64,000 nt of DNA from positions 42,334 to 106,333 of IMG/VR virus record IMGVR_UViG_3300018421_000013. The stretch is one strand, 5' to 3'. Shown here in pieces: positions 25,840-33,817 of this stretch; position 1 is the stretch's first letter, and each line of letters opens with the position of its first letter. This DNA is from a virus. Below the pieces are notes generated by a model, which did no database searches, was not told where the DNA came from, and saw only the letters and a program-made list of their open reading frames with translations. The translations under genes were made by a program, and so were the position numbers.

Positions 25840-26198
25840 TTTAATTTTGAAAGATACTTCGTAAAAGTTTCACTATTTTGCCAGTCTTCAGTAAACTCAC
25901 GACGCCTTTTAGTGTCCACCATGTAATACAGAGAATGTAGTATTTTAGCTTCTTCCATTGACACACGTATCGTTTTGTCATCGTCTGTTTGAACGCTATT
26001 GAGTTCTACAGGATTTCCTTCGGAATCAATGATTTTCGCTAATTGCAAAACCATTAAAGGATTTTTAAATCCTAGTCCATAGAATTCATCGGCATCTTCG
26101 AGAATTTTTTGTTTTGTTCGTTGTTTCAATTCTTCTTTCCTTTTAAGAAACATCCATTTTGTTTGATGAGAAGATTTATGAATTCTAGTTATTCTCAT
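25836..26198 (-). CDS. Hypothetical phage protein (120 aa)
   Basis: A charged helical protein: MRITRIHKSSHQTKWMFLKR, then EELKQRTKQKILEDADEFYG, and a C-terminal KRRREFTEDWQNSETFTKYL. A Val/Ser/Asp middle part may be a small beta unit. No family recognised. It overlaps the upstream 72-aa gene by 14 nt and the downstream membrane-protein gene by 4 nt, so it is one cistron of the small-gene operon from promoter P3. Confidence 0.6.
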   Translation of the reverse strand: MRITRIHKSSHQTKWMFLKRKEELKQRTKQKILEDADEFYGLGFKNPLMVLQLAKIIDSEGNPVELNSVQTDDDKTIRVSMEEAKILHSLYYMVDTKRRREFTEDWQNSETFTKYLSKLK

Positions 26199-26403
26199 CG
26201 TCTATCACTGTTAAAGTTACGGTTCCAGTGTCATCATCAACAACAGATTGTAAGAAATTTACAAATCTTTCTAGTTCTTCAGTCGACATTTCTTTAAAAA
26301 TGTCTGCAACATCTACACCTTCTTCATATGCTTTTGCAGCTGCTGCTAGTTTGTCTAGCTTTTTTTGTTTATAGTCCATAAGACTAACTACATTGCTCAC
26401 CAT
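26185..26403 (-). CDS. Hypothetical acidic protein (72 aa)
   Basis: The ATG at 26403 is chosen because GGAG lies 10 nt before it; a longer form to 26436 would overlap the upstream gene fully. The sequence is a Lys/Ala helix (YKQKKLDKLAAAAKAYEEGV) followed by DVADIFKEMSTEELERFVNF and an acidic beta end (DDDTGTVTLTVIDDENN). No family recognised. Confidence 0.6.
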   Translation of the reverse strand: MVSNVVSLMDYKQKKLDKLAAAAKAYEEGVDVADIFKEMSTEELERFVNFLQSVVDDDTGTVTLTVIDDENN

Positions 26404-26648
26404 GTTACGGGTTCTCCTATTACTTGAGTATTGCAAACACCATTAACCCAAACATACGCAGCAATAATCCCATCATCCATAGGATCACCCATTTCTACTG
26501 TAGAAGGAACCCTAAGTGTTTTAGCGTAATCACACGCGATGTCACGAATATGTTCGTAATAGTCACGTTCACTTTCAGCTACAATATCATTGAGTGAATC
26601 TGCCCAGAAATCTTCTTGAGATGTATGCAACATGTGCACTCTATACAT
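26397..26648 (-). CDS. Hypothetical phage protein (83 aa)
   Basis: Acidic protein with MYRVHMLHTSQEDFWADSLN, a central helix (SERDYYEHIRDIACDYAKTL) and an end AAYVWVNGVCNTQVIGE. It overlaps the upstream 102-aa gene by 8 nt and the downstream gene by 7 nt. No family recognised. Confidence 0.6.
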   Translation of the reverse strand: MYRVHMLHTSQEDFWADSLNDIVAESERDYYEHIRDIACDYAKTLRVPSTVEMGDPMDDGIIAAYVWVNGVCNTQVIGEPVTW

Positions 26649-26949
26649 TATCTTCTCCTAATGCTTCTAATACGTTTGAGACTGCAATTTGATTGCGGCC
26701 GCCAATATGCCAGCAATATTCACTTGCCAACATAGCTTTCCAACCACCATCGTAATCTTTCCAATTATAAATGGTAGCCACTGTACCATCATTAAATTGA
26801 ATATCCCACTCAAAGTCGACTTTATCATCTCCTGAACCTAAAAAAGTAGGTTCACCAAATGTAGCTACGATAGCATCATAAGAAGTTTCAACATAACCAC
26901 GAAGACTAGTCATACCAACGTTAACAAACTCACCAACTTGGAATTTCAT
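26641..26949 (-). CDS. Conserved phage protein (102 aa)
   Basis: The sequence TSLRGYVETSYDAIVATFGE, then GSGDDKVDFEWDIQFNDGT, VATIYNWKDYDGG and CWHIGGRN follows a small family I recall from many large phages and marine viruses, with the conserved elements G-Y-V, FGEP, W, DG-VATIYNWK and WHIGG. Function unknown. It lies in the P3 operon, 1 nt after the 54-aa membrane-protein gene. Confidence 0.7.
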   Translation of the reverse strand: MKFQVGEFVNVGMTSLRGYVETSYDAIVATFGEPTFLGSGDDKVDFEWDIQFNDGTVATIYNWKDYDGGWKAMLASEYCWHIGGRNQIAVSNVLEALGEDNV

Positions 26950-26950
26950 C

Positions 26951-27115
26951 TTAAACTCCTGTAAAAAGTAGGCCGTAGGCCAGCATTAAACCAAGCAATC
27001 CACCCATTGCTGAACAAGCTAGAATACTAACTACAAATTCTACAATGTCATTTTTAGGTTCTTCCAACTTGATATATGAAGATCCAACTTCATGGTTTAA
27101 CTTAACTCTATTCAT
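26951..27115 (-). CDS. Small membrane protein (54 aa)
   Basis: The start at 27115 follows AAAGG by 8 nt. A longer in-frame version to 27181 would begin upstream of promoter P3 and is excluded. Residues 1-28 are polar (MNRVKLNHEVGSSYIKLEEP); the rest is one membrane segment (SILACSAMGGLLGLMLAYGL). It is the first gene after P3. No family recognised. Confidence 0.65.
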   Translation of the reverse strand: MNRVKLNHEVGSSYIKLEEPKNDIVEFVVSILACSAMGGLLGLMLAYGLLFTGV

Positions 27116-27144
27116 ATCTATACCTTTATTTAATTTATAGTACC

Positions 27145-27172
27145 ATTCTACCATTTTTTGCGAAAAAGTAAA
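27145..27172 (-). promoter_or_regulatory. Early sigma70-type promoter P3
   Basis: Minus strand TTTACT, 16 bp, TAGAAT, with the shared upstream box CAATAACTTATGTGCTGG. It drives the run of small genes from 27115 to 25678. Confidence 0.8.
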
Positions 27173-27184
27173 CCAGCACATAAG

Positions 27185-27385
27185 TTATTGTATTGATTTA
27201 ATTTTTATGAACTTTCTACGGTTGCCAGACCATTGAGAGGAAGGCTTTGATAGCCATTTCTCAGTGGTTGTACCTTCAGGAATATAGCCTACAAGTCTTT
27301 TTTTCTCATCAAAAATGTAAGTATGCAATGGAACACGATAATCGGTAGTCCATTTATCAGTCACTTCTTGATAATAATTTAGCAT
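27185..27385 (-). CDS. Hypothetical early protein (66 aa)
   Basis: The ATG overlaps the stop of the upstream gene (TAATG). The sequence contains PLHTYIFDEKKRLVGYIPEG and ends with a basic stretch SGNRRKFIKIKSIQ. No family recognised; a small nucleic-acid-binding role is possible from charge only. Confidence 0.6.
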   Translation of the reverse strand: MLNYYQEVTDKWTTDYRVPLHTYIFDEKKRLVGYIPEGTTTEKWLSKPSSQWSGNRRKFIKIKSIQ

Positions 27386-27567
27386 TAATGTGGCTCCATT
27401 TTATGGATTGTAGTTGATGATATGGTGATGTTCATATTTTTCCAAAAAGAACATCCATACGTAATAGTGTCATGCATTTCTTTTGCTTCGTCTAGCGTAT
27501 CGTAATAGCCAGCGGCATAACGATACCCGCGTGAATCAATGATTGACACAATCCAAGGAAGATTCAT
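27385..27567 (-). CDS. Hypothetical early protein (60 aa)
   Basis: The ATG at 27567 is taken as start; an upstream in-frame TTG at 27576 has no advantage. MNLPWIVSIIDSRGYRYAAG and YYDTLDEAKEMHDTITYG suggest a small alpha/beta unit of the kind that displays a variable sequence tag on short phage proteins. No family recognised. Confidence 0.6.
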   Translation of the reverse strand: MNLPWIVSIIDSRGYRYAAGYYDTLDEAKEMHDTITYGCSFWKNMNITISSTTIHKMEPH

Positions 27568-27572
27568 TGATA

Positions 27573-27740
27573 TCAATTTGTATAAGCCTCCTTAAAAGAC
27601 ACAGAAACACAGTTAGACTCTTCTAAAACGTACATTACCTGTCCTTTGGCAGTATATAGTTTAGTCCATTTTTCTTCACAGGGCTTGATTGCAGTACAAC
27701 CAGTCATTAACAACAAAGCAGCAATTACTAAAAGTTTCAT
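27573..27740 (-). CDS. Small lipoprotein (55 aa)
   Basis: From the ATG at 27740 (GGAGAAA ribosome site) the protein has a lipoprotein signal: MKLLVIAALLLMTGC, with a lipobox LMTGC whose Cys15 would be lipidated. The 40-residue mature part (TAIKPCEEKWTKLYTAKGQV) has two more cysteines, Cys20 and one near residue 44. Early phage lipoproteins often block superinfection at the envelope; that role is inferred only. Confidence 0.7.
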   Translation of the reverse strand: MKLLVIAALLLMTGCTAIKPCEEKWTKLYTAKGQVMYVLEESNCVSVSFKEAYTN

Positions 27741-27751
27741 TTTTTCTCCAA

Positions 27752-28003
27752 TTAAGATAAGTCGGCCCAATTGCCAGTTACAGGATCAATTTTACGAGGT
27801 TCACGTATTTGAAAACCATCAGGTGAAAGATCATTAAAAAGGTCTTTAGCTTCTTGTTCGAGACCCTGAGCTTTTAAATTTTGATATGCGGCATCAATAG
27901 CTTTACGCTGTTGAAGACCGCGATTATACCACTTAGAATCGTCAGAATAGTTAAAATACCAATCATGACTATTGAGCATATTAGTGAATTCTTGCAAAGT
28001 CAT
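27752..28003 (-). CDS. Hypothetical early protein (83 aa)
   Basis: TLQEFTNMLNSHDWYFNYSD, then KAIDAAYQNLKAQGLEQEAK and FQIREPRKIDPVTGNWADLS. The N-terminal part reads like the small helical unit found in several phage and plasmid proteins, but no family name can be given. Start overlaps the upstream stop (TAATG). Confidence 0.6.
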   Translation of the reverse strand: MTLQEFTNMLNSHDWYFNYSDDSKWYNRGLQQRKAIDAAYQNLKAQGLEQEAKDLFNDLSPDGFQIREPRKIDPVTGNWADLS

Positions 28004-28275
28004 TACACTAACTCCTGGTTTTTCCAGAGAACATGTTCAACTTCATTCCAAATCTGACGAAATTCATAAGAACTTTCAAAACCAGCTTCTTCAGCTGACT
28101 CATCACAACCACACAACGCTTCAATGAACGTTGAGGAAGCCATGTAATGCTTTTTCAGACCACCTCTTTCACGAATTACACCGATAAGATAGTGAGCTGA
28201 ATTGCTCAAAGCTACACATGTATCACCTTGATACAATCTGATAGCACCTTTAGCAATATTTAAATAATCAATCAT
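28003..28275 (-). CDS. Hypothetical early protein (90 aa)
   Basis: First gene after promoter P4, with an AAAAGGA ribosome site. Sequence: MIDYLNIAKGAIRLYQGDTC, VIRERGGLKKHYMASSTF, then an acidic CGCDESAEEAGFESSYEFRQ and a helical end. No family recognised. Confidence 0.62.
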   Translation of the reverse strand: MIDYLNIAKGAIRLYQGDTCVALSNSAHYLIGVIRERGGLKKHYMASSTFIEALCGCDESAEEAGFESSYEFRQIWNEVEHVLWKNQELV

Positions 28276-28309
28276 TTATTTAATTTCCTTTTATCAATTT
28301 ATGGTAGCT

Positions 28310-28338
28310 ATTCTACCACGGTCACACGCAAATGTACA
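28310..28338 (-). promoter_or_regulatory. Early sigma70-type promoter P4
   Basis: Minus strand TGTACA, 17 bp, TAGAAT, with TCAATAACTTA upstream; a second AATAACTTA box lies further upstream near 28380. The 170-nt gap 28276-28447 holds this promoter and otherwise AT-rich sequence. Confidence 0.75.
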
Positions 28339-28447
28339 CTTCTAAGTTATTGATTTTAAAGGGCTTTTTTTATGATTGTAAGTTATTGTTTTTAATAGGT
28401 TTTTTTGCGAAAAAAAATGACTTTTTTTAGATTATTTTTGAATATGG

Positions 28448-29056
28448 TTAGACGATTAGGTTATAAGCGAGGGTTATGCGGGGATTTTCGTCTTTATGTG
28501 GTTCTACGCCATGGAACATCCAACTTGGCCAGAAATAAGCGGTAGATTCTTGTGGAACAATACTACGATGTTCAACGTTAAGAGGATTTGGATAAAATTC
28601 ATACGTATTGTCAATTAGAAAATGTTCCATGTTATGCGTCATCCACATATACCTAGCATCCATTCTTTCAAATCTAATTCTACCTTCTTGATCTGTTTCT
28701 ATAAGTTCATTTGTTTTTATATAAAAGCAACCAGATAAAAAACAAGTGCCATGGCTATGCGCAAGATTATAATCATATTGATCGTTGATATTCAACCAAC
28801 AGTTTGCTAATTGAAGTGGTTTTTGAAGTTGATACTCTTTTGCAACTTTATTTCCAAGATCTTCAATTTGGAAAATCAATTCATCATATTCGGGACTAAT
28901 TCTAGGATTATAACCACTCTGCCAACCACCTCTATTGGAAGCTATTCTTCCATCATTTTCTTCTGCATACTTTAATGCTTGTTTGGCTAACAAGTCTACA
29001 TCAGCGTCGATGGATTCATAATGTACTACTTCAGAAAATAGAGTTTCAACTTTCAC
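28448..29056 (-). CDS. 2OG-Fe(II) oxygenase (PF13759-like)
   Basis: The 202-aa protein starts with GTG at 29056, 7 nt after an AAGGA site, overlapping the exonuclease stop by 11 nt. The fold signature of this phage oxygenase family is present: LQLANCWLNINDQYDYNLAH with His100 and His102, then a second half with SWMFHGVEPHKDE (His182) and NPRITLAYNL (Arg193). The family is frequent in marine phages. The substrate is unknown. Confidence 0.85.
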   Translation of the reverse strand: MKVETLFSEVVHYESIDADVDLLAKQALKYAEENDGRIASNRGGWQSGYNPRISPEYDELIFQIEDLGNKVAKEYQLQKPLQLANCWLNINDQYDYNLAHSHGTCFLSGCFYIKTNELIETDQEGRIRFERMDARYMWMTHNMEHFLIDNTYEFYPNPLNVEHRSIVPQESTAYFWPSWMFHGVEPHKDENPRITLAYNLIV

Positions 29057-29729
29057 TTAATAATCCTTGGTGATAATATTCAAAATATTTGCGAGTTTTA
29101 TTTATGTAATTGTTGATATCTTCTACGAAGATTTCTGGGGTTGGTTCTTCGGCAATCGTCATAAGAATAACTATTTGTTCTACATCAAAATTATAATGTT
29201 CTTTAGCCATAATTGAATACGCTGAACACTGTAAAAAATAACTAAGGATGTCTTCTTTACTTTTACGCCTCTTTGACGTTTTGAAATCAAGTAAAGTATT
29301 CTTACCATTGTACCGACATATTAAGTCAGCGGTGCCTGCTGTCTTGAGTTCGTCAGAATACATACGTAATTCTATGCCATAAATTTCATCGACGTTATTA
29401 TCAAGATATGGTTTAATCGTATTAAATTTACTAAGAGCAATAGGATTTTCTTTACTTATATCTTCGCCGAGAACATATTTTTCTGCGACGTTATGAACAG
29501 CAGTGCCCGCCCTTGCAGCTTGCTGGCCAATTTTATTAGCCTTATCGAAGCCTACACGTCGGCGCCATTCATTAAGTTTTTTTCGACCAATAAGACTTAA
29601 AGCTGTAGTAACGGAAGGATATTTTTCTCCTCCTTCCGTTACGTACAATCTTCTCCCATCTTCATTTATTTGTTTTAGTTTCTTTGGCTCAAATAATTTA
29701 AGCGCAAAGCCCGAGTTGTTCTCGTGCAA
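29046..29729 (-). CDS. PD-(D/E)XK exonuclease (RecB/Cas4-like)
   Basis: The 227-aa product has the nuclease core: YPSVTTALSLIGRKKLNEW, ARAGTAVHNVAEKYVLGED, GIELRMYSDELKTAGTADLI and LLDFKTSKRR, where the Asp of GTAD and the Asp-x-Lys of DFKTSK are catalytic. Families with this order act as 5'-3' exonucleases in recombination and host DNA degradation. It lies between PhoH and the 2OG oxygenase and overlaps PhoH by 32 nt. Confidence 0.85.
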   Translation of the reverse strand: MHENNSGFALKLFEPKKLKQINEDGRRLYVTEGGEKYPSVTTALSLIGRKKLNEWRRRVGFDKANKIGQQAARAGTAVHNVAEKYVLGEDISKENPIALSKFNTIKPYLDNNVDEIYGIELRMYSDELKTAGTADLICRYNGKNTLLDFKTSKRRKSKEDILSYFLQCSAYSIMAKEHYNFDVEQIVILMTIAEEPTPEIFVEDINNYINKTRKYFEYYHQGLLSES

Positions 29730-30441
29730 TGATATACTCCTTCACTAATGCTGAACGAACAATGTCGTTTTTATCAAATTCTATATGAGTAAAATCATTG
29801 AGACTATCTAAAATATTCATAAAATTTAATAATCCATCACGTTCTTGTTTTTTAACTAAATCGCTTTGTCTAAAATCACCACAAAATATTACTCTACAAT
29901 TGTCACCTAATCTAGTAATAACAGAGTCTAATTCGTGGAAATTCATATTGTTAACTTCATCTATTATAACAATAGAGTCGTTAAGTGTCAATCCTCGTAC
30001 AAATGATGTGCACATAAAATTAACAATTCCTTTATATTTAAGGATATCGTATGCGTCTCCTCTTCTAAACAATTCGTTGCAGATTGATTTATAGGGCTGT
30101 TCATAAACTTTAATTTTATCTTCTTCTTTACCAGGAAGAAATCCAATATCCCTAGTGGGTACTACACTTCTGATAAGTGTTACGTTCGTATGGGTTGAGT
30201 GTATGTCGTTAAAGATTTCACTTAATGCTAAGTACATTGAAATGAATGTTTTGCCAGTGCCTGCCATGCCGTGGAGTAATAAGTGCGAACCGGAATCATA
30301 CGCGTCAAATGTAGCTTGCTGGCTGTAGGTTTTAGGATATACCGGTTTAATATTCATACCTTTCTGTTGTATGCTATTACCTCGCTCAATCATCAAATCA
30401 TTATTTCTAATTGCTCGGCGTTTTTTCTTTGAAAGTGACAT
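29698..30441 (-). CDS. phoH: PhoH-like ATPase
   Basis: The 247-aa P-loop protein has Walker A GMAGTGKT at residues 58-65, the PhoH pattern ATFDAYDSGSHLLLHG, TLIRSVVPTRDIGFLPG and Walker B VIIDEVNNM, then RVIFCGDFRQSDL. PhoH proteins are common in marine phages, with a proposed RNA-related ATPase role. The C-terminus overlaps the exonuclease gene. Confidence 0.93.
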   Translation of the reverse strand: MSLSKKKRRAIRNNDLMIERGNSIQQKGMNIKPVYPKTYSQQATFDAYDSGSHLLLHGMAGTGKTFISMYLALSEIFNDIHSTHTNVTLIRSVVPTRDIGFLPGKEEDKIKVYEQPYKSICNELFRRGDAYDILKYKGIVNFMCTSFVRGLTLNDSIVIIDEVNNMNFHELDSVITRLGDNCRVIFCGDFRQSDLVKKQERDGLLNFMNILDSLNDFTHIEFDKNDIVRSALVKEYIIAREQLGLCA

Positions 30442-30465
30442 AAGCTTCCTTTGTGGTTGTTGAAT

Positions 30466-30693
30466 TTAAAAAGTGTTTATATCAGACCCCCTATTAGCTG
30501 CTTTGATTCGTTGTAATACTTCACGAAAACCGCCGTCAGGTTTAGCACTAATGCCAGCTACTGTCGGTGGTAATTCTGAAAAGTGACGTGTTAAATGCGG
30601 GTGCTCGACTTTAAATCTATCATATTCAGAGATAGATAGGAAGTGTTCTTCCGTTTCACCGGTGGTTTCATTTTTAAATGTATATGTCGGCAT
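30466..30693 (-). CDS. Conserved phage protein (75 aa, FmdB-like start)
   Basis: MPTYTFKNETTGETEEHFLS, then EYDRFKVEHPHLTRHFSE and a PDGGFREVLQRIKAANRGSD end. The opening and the Gly-Gly-Phe-Arg-Glu-Val-Leu close match a small family in T4-like marine phages sometimes labelled FmdB-like regulatory. The zinc-ribbon cysteines of true FmdB are absent. Role unknown. Confidence 0.7.
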   Translation of the reverse strand: MPTYTFKNETTGETEEHFLSISEYDRFKVEHPHLTRHFSELPPTVAGISAKPDGGFREVLQRIKAANRGSDINTF

Positions 30694-30697
30694 AAAA

Positions 30698-30874
30698 TTA
30701 TTTATAATATTCAGATTCTAAAAAACCATTAATATCATTAGATTTTAATTTATTTTTAAAATTTTTATCGTTAAATTCTTTAAAGCTTTTTCGCTTTTTC
30801 TTCTTTTTAAATACTCCATCTGTGTATCTATCTTCTTCATTCATAAAAGAACGCTTTTTATTTGACTTACTCAT
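30698..30874 (-). CDS. Small Lys-rich protein (58 aa)
   Basis: ATG at 30874 overlaps the stop of the 138-aa gene (ATGA). The sequence is MSKSNKKRSFMNEEDRYTDG followed by a run of Lys/Arg (VFKKKKKRKSFKEF) and an acidic/aromatic end. A TATAAATA at its 3' end is coding (TAT TAT AAA TAA) and lies too near the next start to be a promoter. No family recognised. Confidence 0.6.
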   Translation of the reverse strand: MSKSNKKRSFMNEEDRYTDGVFKKKKKRKSFKEFNDKNFKNKLKSNDINGFLESEYYK

Positions 30875-31287
30875 AGTAAACCAGGCAGTGCCTCCTCAAC
30901 TAGTTTTTTAGTAATAGATTTATAGGGCATTTTTTTGTCTTTAACTGACAATAAAAGCTTTGCTTCATCTGCGTGAATTCCTTCAAGAAGCTGAATAAAT
31001 AAAACTTCTCTACGTACAGGCTTGAGGCCAGGATTTGTTTGACCTTCAATAAACAAATACATTTTACGCAATTCTTGATATAAACCACTTTCATCTAAAT
31101 CTTTATTTGGTTTATAGGGAGGATCTCCTTCCGGTAAAAGGAACCGAATTGAATCATCCCAAACGTACTTAAAAAATTCTTTCATCACAGGATTTCCGCG
31201 ATGATAACGTAAATGTTCAATTTTTTCTTTTTTAGTTTTTTTAGCTTGTACTTCAGCTAAAACAGCGCTTACTAGTGGTGGTTTCAT
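30871..31287 (-). CDS. Conserved phage protein (138 aa, DUF6433-like)
   Basis: EGDPPYKPNKDLDESGLYQE, LRKMYLFIEGQTN, RREVLFIQLLEGIHADEAKL and VKDKKMPYKSITKKLVEEAL form a pattern conserved in T4-like marine phages, which I recall as DUF6433. Function unknown. It follows the RNase H gene by 1 nt and is probably co-transcribed from the promoter at 32181. Confidence 0.7.
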   Translation of the reverse strand: MKPPLVSAVLAEVQAKKTKKEKIEHLRYHRGNPVMKEFFKYVWDDSIRFLLPEGDPPYKPNKDLDESGLYQELRKMYLFIEGQTNPGLKPVRREVLFIQLLEGIHADEAKLLLSVKDKKMPYKSITKKLVEEALPGLL

Positions 31288-31288
31288 A

Positions 31289-32155
31289 TTAAAACTCGTT
31301 TAAATTTTCGGTTAAGTTTTTTAGCTTATGCTTAATGAAATAATTAAAAAGTTGGCTTCTATCTTTAGATGCTTGATTTTCTAATTGTACATATACAGAA
31401 TCACTAATTTCTTCAGGTACTTCCTTAAGATCAATGAGTGATTTATTTCGATAAAAATTTCTAAGTTCTTCACCTTCAAATACGTCTGAAGGATCTTTAA
31501 TTAATAAATCACTAATCCAATTTTTCATTTTTTTATTAGACACAGGTTTTTGTCTAGAACCACTAACAAATACATCATCAGCACTTAAAAAATTAGGAAC
31601 ACCATCTCCTACATCACCCTTAATTATATGTTCAAAAAGGAATGAATAAGGATCAGAATTAGATAACCAACGTTTTCTGACAGGATCATATTGTTTAACA
31701 TTAGAATAACATTGTAATTGAACAAAATCTTTATCTCCTGAAAGAATCAAAATAGGTTCTCCGCCGAGGTCTTTGCCAAATTTTTTGCATAATGCAGCAA
31801 TGATATCGTCAGCTTCCGCAGTGTCGACTTGAATTGTTGGATAAGGAAAAAATTCTTTAAGTTCATCTCTGACTTTGTTTAGACTTTCAAAAATTGAATT
31901 CCAATCTAATTTGGATTCTTGTCTATTTTTTCGGCGGGAAGCTTTATAATAAGGAAAAATTTGCCGGCGCCAATTATTCTTGTCATCGCACGCAATAATT
32001 AAATCGCCAAATTCGTTTTTAAATTTTACACGATTCATACGAATTGAGTTAAGAATCATATGCCTCAGTAAATTTTCATTTACTTCTATTGAATGGCCTC
32101 CTAATTGTGCCATCAAATTAGCAATCATTACTTGGTTTAAATCTAATATAATCAT
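31289..32155 (-). CDS. rnh: RNase H (5'-3' exonuclease, FEN family)
   Basis: The 288-aa product has the metal-binding Asp pattern of T4 RNase H / FEN nucleases: IILDLNQVM at the N-terminus, IIACDDKNNWRRQIFPYYKA, TAEADDIIAALCKKFG, ILSGDKDFVQL and IIKGDVGDGVPNFLSADD. The length is near T4 RNase H (305 aa). It removes RNA primers and adjacent DNA on the lagging strand. A perfect TTGACA-17-TAGAAT promoter lies just upstream. Confidence 0.92.
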   Translation of the reverse strand: MIILDLNQVMIANLMAQLGGHSIEVNENLLRHMILNSIRMNRVKFKNEFGDLIIACDDKNNWRRQIFPYYKASRRKNRQESKLDWNSIFESLNKVRDELKEFFPYPTIQVDTAEADDIIAALCKKFGKDLGGEPILILSGDKDFVQLQCYSNVKQYDPVRKRWLSNSDPYSFLFEHIIKGDVGDGVPNFLSADDVFVSGSRQKPVSNKKMKNWISDLLIKDPSDVFEGEELRNFYRNKSLIDLKEVPEEISDSVYVQLENQASKDRSQLFNYFIKHKLKNLTENLNEF

Positions 32156-32180
32156 AATTTTTTATCTTTACAAAAGATAC

Positions 32181-32209
32181 ATTCTACACTATAAACATCA
32201 AAATGTCAA
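32181..32209 (-). promoter_or_regulatory. Strong sigma70 promoter for RNase H
   Basis: Minus strand TTGACA, 17 bp, TAGAAT, with a leader of about 20 nt. The -35 abuts the stop of the 121-aa gene. Confidence 0.85.
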
Positions 32210-32575
32210 CTAATCTTCTAAATAATTGAAATCAAAAGATAATTGAGGATTTTCTTCATTTTTCTCTACATATGGTTCATATACTTCCACAGCTAGCTTT
32301 TGGATTGGATGTTTCATATCATTACACTTAAATAAAACTGATCTTATATTTTCGTATAAAAATGAAATATCATACAACATTTTTTTGTTATTAAAAACGT
32401 ATCCATATTCTGTCATATGATGAATCAGCATTCCTGCTAGCTCTTCAGAAATTTCTTCTAGATAACGATGGCTCTGTCTATTGGGTAACTCTTTTGGAAG
32501 AGTTGCATCTGTTGGAATTCTAAATTCACGCTTCTTCATTTTCTTAAGATCTGGAAACTGAATTACGTTATCCAT
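32210..32575 (-). CDS. Conserved phage protein (121 aa)
   Basis: MDNVIQFPDLKKMKKREFR, then LEEISEELAGMLIHHMTEYG, LYENIRSVLFKCNDM and an acidic end. MDNVIQFP-type starts occur in small proteins of T4-like marine phages. Function unknown. It follows the glycosyltransferase by 1 nt. Confidence 0.65.
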   Translation of the reverse strand: MDNVIQFPDLKKMKKREFRIPTDATLPKELPNRQSHRYLEEISEELAGMLIHHMTEYGYVFNNKKMLYDISFLYENIRSVLFKCNDMKHPIQKLAVEVYEPYVEKNEENPQLSFDFNYLED

Positions 32576-32576
32576 G

Positions 32577-33587
32577 CTAGGTTCCTGTGTTAATTGTAAA
32601 CATTGCCTTTTTAATTGAACGATCTTTAATATTTAGGCTTAATGACTTCAAAAATGCAGTCCACTCTACAGATCGCTGTTTCCAACTATAAAATACATTT
32701 GCGTATGTTTGCATTGGTTGCAATCTAGATTGAACGCTATCGTTAGTATAATTATCTATAACACTTTTAAGAATTTGATAGAATAAATTTGCGTGTTCAT
32801 TAGCATCTTCTTGTAATTGATACATATGTGTCCAATTTGCTGATGTTTCTGGTAATGCAGCATAATTTGAATGAACACATGCTAATCCAGCACTCATTGC
32901 TTCCATTAAACACATACAAGATGTTTCAGCCCATACTGATGGATAAGCAAAGATATGAGATTTTTGTAATTGTTCTCTAACTACTGATTGTGGTTGCGTA
33001 CCGTGATATATCATCTGGGGATGCGCTTCAATTTTATCAAATAATTCTTTGTATTGTTCATCTCTTTTTTCCCATCCATATAATTTGAATGAAGAAAAAA
33101 CATGTAGTTTTAGATTCTTATGTTCTTCTGCTAATTTTTCAAAAACTGGTACTAAGACATTTAATCCACGATGCGGGGTAGGCGTATAAATTATATTTAA
33201 TTCTTCTTTTGGATCTGGTTTTTCTATTGGTGCAATAGGATCAATAGCGTTTTGAATAACTTGACACTTTGACCAAGGCAATCCATAATGTTGCATATAG
33301 GCTTGCATTTGCCAATTTGAAACAAAAATAAATCTATGAAATTTATTATGATTTTCTTTTTTCTTTAAAAAATCAGATTCAGGATCTCCCGGCAAATCAT
33401 GGGCCCAAAATAATCTAACCTTTGTTTCATCCAAATCATCTCTCATTCTAGATACAACAATTTGGACATCTTCTAGTATTTTTTTATCAACATTATTTAC
33501 TAACGCTTGCGATAATAATTCAGTACCACCCATTGAATTTTCATTTGTTTCATTACGAATGAATTCACCATTATAAATTTGGGACAT
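32577..33587 (-). CDS. Glycosyltransferase, GT-B fold (GT4-like)
   Basis: The 336-aa product shows a nucleotide-sugar glycosyltransferase layout. The N-terminal half has SMGGTELLSQALV and a RFIFVSNWQMQAYMQHYG segment; the C-terminal half has IIYTPTPHRGLNVLVPVF, KSHIFAYPSVWAETSCMCLM and the Glu-x7-Glu acid pair (AETSCMCLMEAMSAG). Phage enzymes of this kind modify DNA bases, virion proteins or host surface sugars; the acceptor here is unknown. Start overlaps the upstream stop. Confidence 0.85.
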   Translation of the reverse strand: MSQIYNGEFIRNETNENSMGGTELLSQALVNNVDKKILEDVQIVVSRMRDDLDETKVRLFWAHDLPGDPESDFLKKKENHNKFHRFIFVSNWQMQAYMQHYGLPWSKCQVIQNAIDPIAPIEKPDPKEELNIIYTPTPHRGLNVLVPVFEKLAEEHKNLKLHVFSSFKLYGWEKRDEQYKELFDKIEAHPQMIYHGTQPQSVVREQLQKSHIFAYPSVWAETSCMCLMEAMSAGLACVHSNYAALPETSANWTHMYQLQEDANEHANLFYQILKSVIDNYTNDSVQSRLQPMQTYANVFYSWKQRSVEWTAFLKSLSLNIKDRSIKKAMFTINTGT

Positions 33588-33817
33588 TATAACATTTCCT
33601 TAGCTTTAATTAAATTTTCTGTTCTTACAGAAGCAACTTCACCCTGTAGTCCAGCTTTACTTATATGGCCAGCTGGAAAAGGGATAAGAACTTTAGAATG
33701 CTTATTCCCTTTTGATAACATATATACTCGCCGTTTTCCTTTCTTTAAATACCACACATCTTTATCGACAAATGCAGAATTTACTTTTTGGATATCTTCA
33801 TTATAATCTGTTTTCAT
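33587..33817 (-). CDS. Hypothetical phage protein (76 aa)
   Basis: A basic protein: DIQKVNSAFVDKDVWYLKKG, KRRVYMLSKGNKHSKVLIPF, AGHISKAGLQGEVASVRTEN. The middle is beta-like. It overlaps the glutaredoxin gene by 17 nt and the glycosyltransferase by 1 nt. No family recognised. Confidence 0.6.
   Translation of the reverse strand: MKTDYNEDIQKVNSAFVDKDVWYLKKGKRRVYMLSKGNKHSKVLIPFPAGHISKAGLQGEVASVRTENLIKAKEML

Noticed and set aside
27116-27181. An upstream in-frame start for the 54-aa membrane protein
   Set aside because: It would begin before promoter P3, so no transcript from P3 could carry it.
30699-30706. TATAAATA on the minus strand before the 75-aa gene
   Set aside because: It is coding (the last codons of the 58-aa gene) and only 6 nt from the next ATG, not about 25 nt.
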